The notes beneath the pieces are model-generated. The model had not been told where the DNA came from, did no database searches, and saw only the letters and a program-made list of their open reading frames with translations. From assembly GCF_023856365.1 (NCBI RefSeq), contig NW_026042852.1, positions 1-64,000 on the forward strand: a stretch of 64,000 bases of DNA, read 5' to 3'. The stretch's first letter is position 1; each line of letters starts with the position of its first letter. Origin of the DNA: Brienomyrus brachyistius. Lineage: Eukaryota > Chordata > Actinopteri > Osteoglossiformes > Mormyridae. Below are positions 55,636 to 64,000 of this stretch, piece after piece. The translations under genes were made by a program, and so were the position numbers.

Positions 55636-56655
55636 ACTAGGGATGTAACGATACATTCAACTCACCATTTGATACGATTCACGATTCTGAGTTCACGATA
55701 CAATTTTCTCATTTTTTGCAGAATGAGCTGCAGACAAATATATTCAAAAATATTCTTATATTTATCTTTCTGAACTGTTGACACTGTTGTGAACAGTGCA
55801 ACTGAATTTGAATAAAATACTGTTGAAAAAAATCCCAAATCAAAATAAGTAAATAAAAAAAAATAAATCAAATAAATAAGCTAAGGTTTGCATGTGCAGC
55901 TTTTTAGCGTGCTTTGCCCTTTTAATAATCTTCACTCAGCTCACGGTGGTGCCAGTGGACCTGTTTGTGTATGTTATCAGTCTATTACAATGTTTGCATG
56001 CAGTTTATGTCTTGTCTGTGCTTTTCTCGCTGTTTCCTCCTCGTTTGTGATTACCGGAAAGCTAATATGCTGCCACACCGCCAATTGAAGATCGGGCGGT
56101 GCGTCCATCCATCCATTTTCTGAAACCACTTAATCCCAACTGGGATCGCGGGGGAGACCGGAACCTATCCCGGGAACAAGGGGCGCAGACAGGAACCAAG
56201 CCCAGGCAGTCACCTACACACCGCAGGTCGCACACACTCACACAACTACAGGGCCAATTTAGACTCACCAGTCAACCTATCCTGCATGCTTTTGGACCGT
56301 GGGAGGAACCTGGAGTCCCCGGCGAAAACGGGGAGAGCATGCGAACTCCACACAGAAAGGGCCCTGGACCGAAGCCAGCACTAACCACTGTGCCGTCCTC
56401 AGTTTCAAATTCATTCATCATCTCGCGTTCGCTCAAAACCAAAAACTGACGTACGATGTCGACGTGATACGCAGTGACATCTGACGTCAAACTCACATTG
56501 TGAAATCAAATGTAATATTACACCAGTTTTTCTGTTAAAGTACTGTGAAGTACTCCTACAATAGTGATTCATTTTCCACATCAGCCGGTTTAAATCTTCA
56601 TGCATTTGCACCGATTTTTAACTGATTTGTGATTCATCATTACATGCCAGGGCCA
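55636..56655. mobile_element. Nonautonomous DNA-transposon-like repeat interrupted by a SINE
   Basis: It starts 'tagggatgtaacgatacatt' with 'gatacgattcacgat' and ends 'tgattcatcattacatgcc', the imperfect inverted counterpart. This is a very common fish repeat, probably hAT-related. A SINE-related insertion occupies about 56101-56405. Confidence 0.5.
56101..56405 (-). mobile_element. SINE of a second subfamily with (CCAT)n end
   Basis: The plus strand begins 'catccatccattttctgaaa', has 'gggatcgcgggggagaccgg', 'cctgcatgcttttggaccgt' and 'gagcatgcgaactccacaca', and ends 'gcactaaccactgtgccgtc'. It is collinear with the SINE at 45589-45945 on the opposite strand but diverged and with a different middle. 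Confidence 0.65.
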
Positions 56656-56982
56656 GCAGCTCTGCATGGCTCGACCCTCATAAACATTCTCCACACATGC
56701 TGTTCAGGCAGTGGCCACAGAAATTCCCCCAGTGAACTTTATGCTTTCTGTCGGAGAGTATGCTGTGTTTTGGCCTTAAACCCTGCATACTACTTTGCAG
56801 ACTTTGATCCTCTTAACAACAATTGGCATTTCTGGTGGCTGAATATCCATCCATCCGTCATCCAACTGCATGCTTAAAAGCTGTGAATAATAGTAATAAT
56901 TCTTAAAATTGCAACTATCTAGAATTTCAGCCTAGTTACTCAGCTAAATTACTATTTAAACCTAGAATAATTTCTATAAGGG

Positions 56983-57337
56983 GCGGCATGGTGGTGCAGT
57001 GGTTAGCACTGTCGCCTCACACCTCTGGGACCCGGGTTCGTGTCTCCGCCTGGGTCACATGTGTGTGGAGTTTGCATGTTCTCCCCATGTCGTTGTGGGG
57101 TTTCCTCTGGGTACTCCGGTTTCCCCCCACAGTCCAAAAACATGCTGGGGCTAATTGGAGTTGCTGAATTGCCCGTAGGTGTGTGTGTGTGAGTGGATGG
57201 TGTGTGAGTGTGCCCTGCGATGGGCTGGCCCCCCATCCTGGGTTGTTCCCTGCCTCGTGCCCATTGATTCTGGGATAGGCTCCGGACCCCCCGCGACCCA
57301 ATAGGATAAGCGGTTTGGAAAATGGATGGATGGATAA
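56983..57337 (+). mobile_element. Full-length tRNA-derived SINE with (GGAT)n tail
   Basis: Begins 'ggcggcatggtggtgcagtg', with B-box 'cgggttcgtgtctccg' and tail 'aataggataagcggtttgga' with (atgg)n. About 90% identical by eye to 45589-45945. A possible target duplication 'aatttctata' flanks it (56967-56976 and 57334-57343). Confidence 0.85.
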
Positions 57338-58554
57338 TTTCTATATGTGTGATAGAATCAAAAAATATTTTGTTTTACATATAAATCTTCACAAGGTGTA
57401 TTACACATGGTATTCCCCAGACACCGCCACCCCAACAGATGCTTTGTTTGTTAAGACAATAGCTCAGAAAGTGGTTGATCGATCTTTTGCAGCTTTTACC
57501 AAGGTTTGTACAAGCCAAAATTAAATTTTGAAACGGATCCCTGCCACACCCTGCCCTCCTGAACCTCCCGTTTCCTCCCTAGTGTGGTATAACGTGCCAT
57601 GCCTGTTCCGCGTTTGTTTTACCTCTCCTTCCTGCCCTTGTGTTACTCATTTCAGGTGCCTCTAGTTTGCTCCCTGCTTAGCCTTGTATAAATGTGCTTC
57701 TCAGTCCTGCCTTTAATGTTGCTGCTGCTGTTTGCCTGTGTGTTCTTCCCTGCTTATGATTCCCCCGTGATCCAGTTGTGATCCAGTTGTCTTCATATCA
57801 TGTATTCACATTCCTCAGCTGAGAGTGAACAAAGTTCTGTGGAAAGTATCTGACTACAGATAGACTTTCACCCAGTTCTCTGCGGGAGCTCTGATTACAG
57901 AGTGACTCCCCGACTACTTCTGAAGCCCTTCCTTAAGTATCCAGACCAGGTGATGGCATGTTTCTGAAGACTGACTAATTTCGGTCAATGGTTAATTTTA
58001 GGGGCATTGCTGACCTTGGTTCTCAAGTCCCCAGCCAATCAGATCACTTTAGGGGGTGGTTGTAATTCCCTTGTTCTACCATGAGAGAATCTCTCTCAGT
58101 TTGGTGGGTTGAGCCGAAGTTTCTGTATTTCTCTTAGGAAAAGCTATACTGCCTTAAATCTGAGAGTATAATACTCCTCGTCTCATGCCTATTCAAACGA
58201 GACCAAACATGCGTGTATTTGTCCCTAACATCTATGTGTGCTGAGTTATCCTGTTTATAGTGGAAAAGGTGTCTGTGTCTGGAGGCTGACAGCTGTTGTT
58301 GCTGTGGATTGATTGTGGAACTCTGGTCACTCCGGGGGTGAAAGGTCTTGCTTTTTCTGTGCTGCTCCAGTTATTCCTATCCAGTCTCTCAGGAGCCGGC
58401 AGGCCTTTGCCTTCCTTAAAAGGGGTGGTTTGACGAGTTGAGTCCAGTCTTGCCTGGGCCAGCGGAGCTCTGAAATAGACTGATGCAGGCTGATCAGAGT
58501 TGGGGCCTGCAGGACCTATAAGTTTTATGTCCTTACAGAATGTAAGTGGCATCA
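57338..58554. other. Unassigned; possible LTR-like stretch
   Basis: About 57540-57790 is pyrimidine-rich with 'ccttgtataaatgtgcttct', resembling a fish LTR or promoter block. There is no coding match. The rest is unassigned. Confidence 0.3.
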
Positions 58555-59880
58555 TACTAAACTAGTGGTGTTCGAACTAGCATGGAAAGAGGCTATGGGT
58601 AGCTACAAAAAGGCTCTTAGTGCCGCCAAATCATCTAGTATCTATCAGAACTAATTGAAATAAACAAAAATAATCCTAGATTCCTATTTACTATGGTGTC
58701 CAAGCTGACTAATAACCAGACCACTGGTTATTTTCCAGTGACGACTTTATGAAACTTTTTGACCAAAAATATGCTCAATTAAACAGAACATTTTGAATAT
58801 TGAATATTGGTTAACCAGTCAGAACTGATGTACTTAATTTTATCTTCAAATTCATCTACTTGTATGCTAGACCCTGTTCCATCAAAATTATTCAGCGATG
58901 CTCCCAGCATTGATTGAACCGCTACTAGCAATAGTTAAACTAAAACATATAATCATATTACCCCAATTTTATCTTCACTGCACTGGCTGCCAGTTAGATT
59001 TCGTGTTGACTACAAAACACTGCTCTTAACCTATAAAGCTGTAAATGGTCTTGCACCGCAGTATGTGAGTGACCTCATTTGCGTTCCGAATCATACACTT
59101 AGATGACGAGATGGAGGTATTCTATCCGTACCCAGAATAAAGAACATTACCTTTGGGGGAAGAGCATTTGCTCATAAAGCACCACAGCTATGGAATAAAC
59201 TTCCTATTAGTGTTCGGAACTCAGACACAATCTCTGCTTTTAAGTCAAGGCTTAAGATGTACCTCTTTCGCCAGTCTTTTGGATAGTTAAATCTTCTTTT
59301 CTAAGGTGAATGGGAAATCTGGAGGTTCATAGTTATTTGAGATTGAAGGGGAAAGGGGGGATTGGTGCTGTCGTCCTGCCACTCTCGCCGATCACTTAAG
59401 CTGTGGATGGGAGGTGGCTTGACGCCAAAACCTCTGTAAACCCTCATGCCTGTGCTTCCTTCCAGGTCACTCTTTTAGGCAGGCTGTCATAGTTGCTTTA
59501 GTCCTGCCGGTTAGGTGTAGGGCAATAACTCTTCTCCATCTTCTCTTTTTCGAGCTGATACCGAGCCGACTACACCGTGTGAACCCGCACCTGGACTCCT
59601 GGATATAACTACATGAAACCAACTGGGACTTTATAACTATATGAACTCTAATGAATGTCAATGTAAATGCAGTTTCATGCTCCTTGGTCGCCCAGAGGAG
59701 GATGGGGTCCCCTTCTGAGTCTAGGTTCCACTCAAGGTTTCTTCCTGCTAGAGGGAGTTTCCTTGCCACTGTCGCCTCAGGCTTGCTTGGTGGGGTTCTG
59801 GCCGGTTAAATGTAAAGTGCTTTGTGACAATGCATGTCGTTAAAAGCGCTATATAAATAAAATTGAATTGAATTGAAGTG
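58555..59880 (+). mobile_element. LINE ORF2 remnant, same family as 11700-12620
   Basis: Blocks read 'YKKALSAAKSS' and 'FSSDDFMKLFDQKYAQLNRT' in the 5' part. A large deletion follows, then 'LSSLHWLPVRFRVDYKTLLL', 'TYKAVNGLAPQYVSDLICVP' and 'GRAFAHKAPQLWNKLPISVR' to the end of ORF2. The 3' tail is 'aagcgctatataaataaaat' with 'tgaattgaatt'. The RT core is missing and stops are present. Confidence 0.65.
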
Positions 59881-59884
59881 CTTC

Positions 59885-61480
59885 CTCAGATTCATTTTTA
59901 AATGTTCTCCAGCTAATTTCCACTATGGCCACGAGTTCTAGTATTTTAAATTAATATTGAAATGGTCATTTGGCTGAACAGCATCCCGACCTGTTAGAAT
60001 CTTATATACCTGGATCATGTCCCCCCATAGTCTCCTTTGCTTGAGGCTAAACAGATTCAGCTCAGCGAACCTCTCCTCATAAGACATTCCTCTAAGTGCA
60101 GGAATCATTCTAGTCATCCTACGTTGCACCTTTTCCAAGGCAGCAATGTCCTTCTGAAGGTATGGTGACCAAACCTGCACACAGTATTCTAGGTGGGATC
60201 TTACCAAGGAATTATATAATCGTAGCATCACTTCTCTTGACTTACATCTCTAGGTGTGTGGAGTTTAATCCAACATCCTTTTGCCTTTTTTTAATGCTTC
60301 CCCACACTGGCAAGAGTGGGACATGGAAGTATCAACATACACACCGAGATCTTTCTCGTAATCAGCTACCTTTATTTCAGTGGAACCCATAAAATATCTG
60401 TACTTTACTATATTTACTATATTTCTGCTCCCTGCATGGATTACCTTATATTTATCTATGTTAAATTTCATCTGCCACGTATGAGCCCAGTCGCTAATTA
60501 AATCCAGATCCTGTTGTAGCCTCTCTGGACATGAGACATGATCTAACATCAATCAGAAGATACCACACCAGCAGATAATGATTTCTGGAATAGTAAAGTT
60601 AAAGGTTGGCTAATAATACCCCTCATCTCTTTTAAAACTATAGATAAGATGCCATCAGGGCCTTGCGATTTATTTATTTTGAGCTTAGCTAGGCTTTGTA
60701 CCACATCAGCCTCAGTTATACATATATTGGTCATAGACATCGTTGTATTTGTACTAAATGGTGGTAAGCTATTCTACTGTGAACAGCCATTGTAAAATAA
60801 TCATTAAACTCATTTATATCAATTTCATTTTCAATTATAAGGCCCTTACTATCCTGCAAATGAGTGATTTTCAGCTTTTAGAGCTCTTTCGGAGTTAAAA
60901 TATTGGAAGAAACTTTTAACGTCATCCTTATAACTGTTATTAACTAAACCTGTAGACTTAGATACTCCTGCTTTATTTTGAAATCATTAGTTAATTTCCA
61001 TTTGTGGAAGAAAGCCCTTTTGCTCCTGACTTTATTCTTAATTTTCGTAGTAAACCACCTGTGACATCGCGTGCTGGACGAACAGGCAGGAAGCGAGGAA
61101 TCAAGGATCCGGGAAACGGAGAGTCGGGAATGAGGGTTTATTGATGAAAACAGGTACCAACAGCGAGAGATTTCAATGACAGGACTGGGGAAACAGACTT
61201 GAATGTGGACTAAATACACAGGACTACTCAAACTGACAGAAAACAGCTGGTTACAATCGGGGCAGCACACATGGTTAATGAGGGGGCGTGGCACACACGA
61301 GGATCGTACAAGCAGGTCATGACACCAGCTTGGTTGCAGTTTCCTAGATTTAGTTTTTCTGGAAACGGGTATGAAGTTCTTTTGCACTTGCAACAATGTG
61401 CTTTTAAAAAATTCCCATGCCTCTTCCACAGTATTGCTATTTAACTCCATCCGATTTACAGTTTCTAGTTTCAGTCTCAT
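59885..61480 (-). mobile_element. CR1-like LINE remnant, catalytic RT region deleted
   Basis: The minus strand from the right reads '...TVEEAWEFFKSTLLQVQKNF', 'SKRAFFHKWKLTNDFKIKQE', 'VVQSLAKLKINKSQGPDGIL' (RT start), then jumps at about 60545 to 'LQQDLDLISDWAHTWQMKFN'. It continues to 'EKVQRRMTRMIPALRGMSYE' and 'NDHFNINLKY'. The segment with FADD is missing. A solo LTR interrupts the N-terminal linker at 61060-61324. Confidence 0.75.
61060..61324 (-). mobile_element. Solo LTR (265 bp) inserted in the CR1 element
   Basis: On the minus strand it runs from 'tgtcatgacctgcttgtac' through 'gtgtgtgccacgccccct' and 'caataaaccctcattcccga' to 'cgcgatgtcaca', i.e. TG...CA ends, a poly(A)-like signal and homology to the LTRs at 16.4 and 37.7 kb. 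The flanks are 'ccacc' (61055-61059) and 'ccagc' (61325-61329), a near-perfect 5-bp target duplication. A solo LTR implies loss of the internal region by LTR-LTR recombination. Confidence 0.75.
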
Positions 61481-61599
61481 ACCATTGAATTACCCTTCCT
61501 AACATTGTATACTTTTGTTTTGGACTTGGTTGAAGACTCAGGCAGCAGGAGTTGCCCCAACGTTGGTATGTCCTTATCCATAAGGGGGAGTAAACGTTC

Positions 61600-62480
61600 T
61601 GGTTTCCCGACCTTATAGATGAAGGAGTTGGGGGATGTTGCCAGTGACCTGCCGGATTCCAGGCAGAACAGGCCTCGCTATGCCACAGCCCTTCAGAGAC
61701 TGGGCCTTCCGTGCAGAACCTCTGCATCCAAATTAGACCAGTTGTTTAACAAAACCCTAAAATGGGGTTATTTTTGACATGGAACGGGACTTTGATTCAA
61801 CAACCCATTACTTAGTTGCGGCAAGTACCCAATATCAAGTATAGCTGCAAAGAATCTGCCAGAGATTTTCAGAGAAGTTCCCCAGATGCATGGACTGGAC
61901 TAAGGTGCGTCAGATTAAACAGGAGCCTGGTAAATTCTGTGAGCCCCACGCCAAGTGACTGATGGAAACATACTCCAGCTACAGTGAGATGGACCCTCCA
62001 GCGGACCGAGAGTGGGATTCCCTCTGGGAGCGACAACTCGTGCAGTTGCTGGTGGATGAGCTGCAAACAGACATCAAGAAGGACTTCCAACCTCACAATC
62101 ATTTACCAAACCACTTCAGGTAACTTGTAAAGATGTAGGTATTGGAGTATTCACACATTCATTTGCAGTGTCCACCTCCTGTCCGGTAAATTTGGCAGGA
62201 CAAAATTTGAATAACCTATAGGCCAGACTCATGAATGCGGCTGAACGAGTAAAGGTAGAACAGGTGGCCAATCCTGTTATACAGTCCTAGTAGATTGAGA
62301 ACCACCTGATTGCAACTGTAGTTGGAATCAAGGGCTGAGCAGCATGGTGGCCTGGGGGACAATTATGAAAACACAGACCCACTGATATCCTTAAAACCCA
62401 CAATCAAAAGAGGAGTCAGGATGGCCAGTGACATGTGCTGGCTAAATGGGGACAACAAAGAGAGAACAGAACAAGGCAGG
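61600..62480 (+). pseudogene. Endogenous retroelement gag-like remnant
   Basis: The plus strand reads 'MKELGDVASDLPDSRQNRPR', 'YATALQRLGLPCRTSASKLD', 'KVRQIKQEPGKFCEPHAK' (then a stop), 'LMETYSSYSEMDPPADREWD' and 'LVQLLVDELQTDIKKDF'. It is the same family as the CR1-split copy at 17060-18600 and is broken by stops. After 62110 only short gag-like traces ('LMNAAERVKVEQVANPVI') remain. No protease or polymerase was found. Confidence 0.6.
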
Positions 62481-62977
62481 GAGGGATTCTGACACAGGTG
62501 CCATGCTACTTTGTTTAAATATGCTGTAATGTTTTAGTGCAAGCCTTAGACAATGGAATCTCTGAATGACGCCGCAGTCTGGCTCTTTCTGAAGGTCCTA
62601 TACTGTAACCGTCCTGAGAAGTTGTTTGCATGCACTTGCTGCCTTGACACTTGTTGATGTGCGTGTGCCCTGCTCGAGCAGTAAAGGGGAGATCACATGC
62701 AGAGCTGATTTTCTGTAGTTCCTTAGAATAAAAATAGAATATTCTCTTCAAATAGGAACACATGCTGCGTTTGATTATTTCACTCCAACTCGGACAAAAA
62801 CGTCACGAAAAACATCACTTCCCATTAGAAACGCCTCTTTTATGACGTTAATGTCTGACAGAATCTTCTTGTCCGAGTTGCCCCTGTGACGTAATTTCAA
62901 CATGGCGGCTTACACACTCAACATTAATTCTATTTTACAAATCCTTAAAAATGTTTATTTTGTTAAATTTATTATTA
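62481..62977. other. Unassigned DNA, left part of a SINE-split repeat
   Basis: About 62780-62905 has 'ccaactcggacaaaaacgtc' and 'gtccgagttgcccctgtgac' with 'aacatggcgg'. This resembles the flank right of the SINE (63650-63770, 'gccatgtttgttccgagttg') and suggests one dispersed element. Confidence 0.35.
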
Positions 62978-63335
62978 TCCCATCCATCCATTTTCCAAAC
63001 TGCTTATCCTACTGGGTCACGGGGGGTCCGGAGCCTATCCCGGAAGCAATGGGCACGAGGCTGGGAACAACCCAGGATGGGGGGCCAGCCCATCGCAGGG
63101 CACACTCACACACACCATGCACTCTCACATGCATTCCTACGGGCAATTTAGCAAGTCCAATTAGCCTCAGCATGTTTTTGGACTGTGGGGGGGAACCGGA
63201 GTACCCGGAGGAAACCCCACGACGACATGGGGAGAACATGCAAACTCCACACACATGTGACCCAGGCGGAGATTTGAACCTGGGTCCCAGAGGTGTGAGG
63301 CAACAGTGCTAACCAGTGCACGACCATACCGCCCA
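62978..63335 (-). mobile_element. Full-length tRNA-derived SINE, reverse orientation
   Basis: Reverse complement of the 45589-45945 family: it starts 'catccatccattttccaaac' on the plus strand, has 'gggtcacggggggtccggag' and 'gaggaaaccccacgacgaca', and ends 'gctaaccagtgcacgaccat'. (tta)n follows at 63337-63353. Confidence 0.85.
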
Positions 63336-64000
63336 TTTATTATTATTATTATTTATAATTATTAGTAATTATTAATGTAATTGCACGTGTTCGATTTAGA
63401 GAATACCATATTGTGACCGTAAACAGTATCCTAACATGCAATATCAGATTTTTACCAGACTTGTTAGTGTTTTTGGTTTGTTTGTAGTTTGTTTGCCTCT
63501 CGAAAAAAGAATATCGCTATGAATGTACTAAAATACTTTATAAAGCTTTTAATGTGGTTTGACTAGTTCCTGTTTCTTGTTTATTTGTCTGAAATAATAA
63601 TCTTACTCCATAACTGCTAAAATATAAAGCAACAACACAGCAGCGTATTCATGGAGGCAGCCATGTTTGTTCCGAGTTGTGCTAGCTTGAACGGGAGATT
63701 GTTGGATGTGATGTCACCCAATTTGGAATTTCCAAGTTCCGAGAGAAAAACGAACGCACCACAAGACTCTGGCTGGAAATTTCTACAATAGAGCCATTTA
63801 GTTATTTCTAGAAAAATATTTAGAGCCAATGACCTGATGTCATTGTAACACAGGTCACTGTCCGTGGTGCTGAATTCTCTACTTGATGGGCTGGTGCTGA
63901 ATGAATATGACAGCTGGCCAACATGTCTGTGTGCTTCCACTGACTGGCACCCAGACATATAATGACTTTTAACAATGAGGAGGGAAACGTCCAGACAGGA
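63336..64000. other. Unassigned DNA at window end
   Basis: No gene recognised. The stretch 63650-63770 looks like part of the dispersed element described for 62481-62977. Confidence 0.35.

Noticed and set aside
62902..63312. 136-codon plus-strand frame
   Set aside because: Runs through a reverse-oriented SINE. The resulting protein is repeat-derived.

Overview
The window looks like nuclear DNA of a ray-finned (teleost-type) fish. Three things point there: an intron-split novel immune-type receptor (NITR) gene, a chemerin-like gene with fish-type structure, and a dense mix of typical fish repeats (CR1-like, L2/Rex1-like and other LINEs, tRNA-derived SINEs ending in (GGAT)n, Tc1-like and hAT elements, Ty3/gypsy pieces). 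The species cannot be fixed from the sequence alone. Most long open frames here are pieces of transposable elements. Only two host genes are well supported, and each carries one disabling change.

Layout. 1-465: minus-strand start of an integrase-type, transposon-derived protein, cut by the window edge. 1000-3450: a 36-bp inverted repeat, a possible LTR end, a duplicated reverse-transcriptase fragment and a SINE. 3831-8108: six-exon NITR gene (leader, V domain, second Ig domain, transmembrane exon, two tail exons with an ITIM). The second Ig exon has a stop codon inside a 57-bp in-frame tandem duplication. 8.1-25.5 kb: LINE, SINE and LTR-element debris, including a CR1 element inserted in a gag-like frame with an 8-bp target duplication. 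26.3-28.1 kb: a 46-bp minisatellite with a 690-bp higher-order period. 28.1-31.5 kb: unassigned DNA followed by nested LINEs. 31610-33798: four-exon chemerin-like (RARRES2-like) gene with a one-base deletion in exon 1. 34-36 kb: weak traces of a BED-finger-like frame and an Ig-like frame. 36.2-41.2 kb: a TA-rich satellite of about 220-290 bp units, interrupted by a gypsy 3' end with a long proline-rich frame and by an internally deleted Tc1-like element. 41.4-46.8 kb: Tc1 and gypsy integrase remnants, a SINE and a duplicated segment. 46.8-51.2 kb: a mosaic tandem array whose modules carry tRNA-like sequences on both strands. 51.2-54.1 kb: a truncated Tc1 end, then a decayed hAT-like coding relic holding a 309-bp hAT MITE. 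54-64 kb: more LINE, SINE, solo-LTR and gag-like remnants.

How the genes fit together. The two host genes are immune related: an inhibitory-type lymphoid receptor and a chemoattractant/adipokine-like secreted protein. Nothing shows that they are functionally linked. The rest of the window is best read as layered transposon and tandem-repeat history. Several insertion orders can be read from target-site duplications and nesting.
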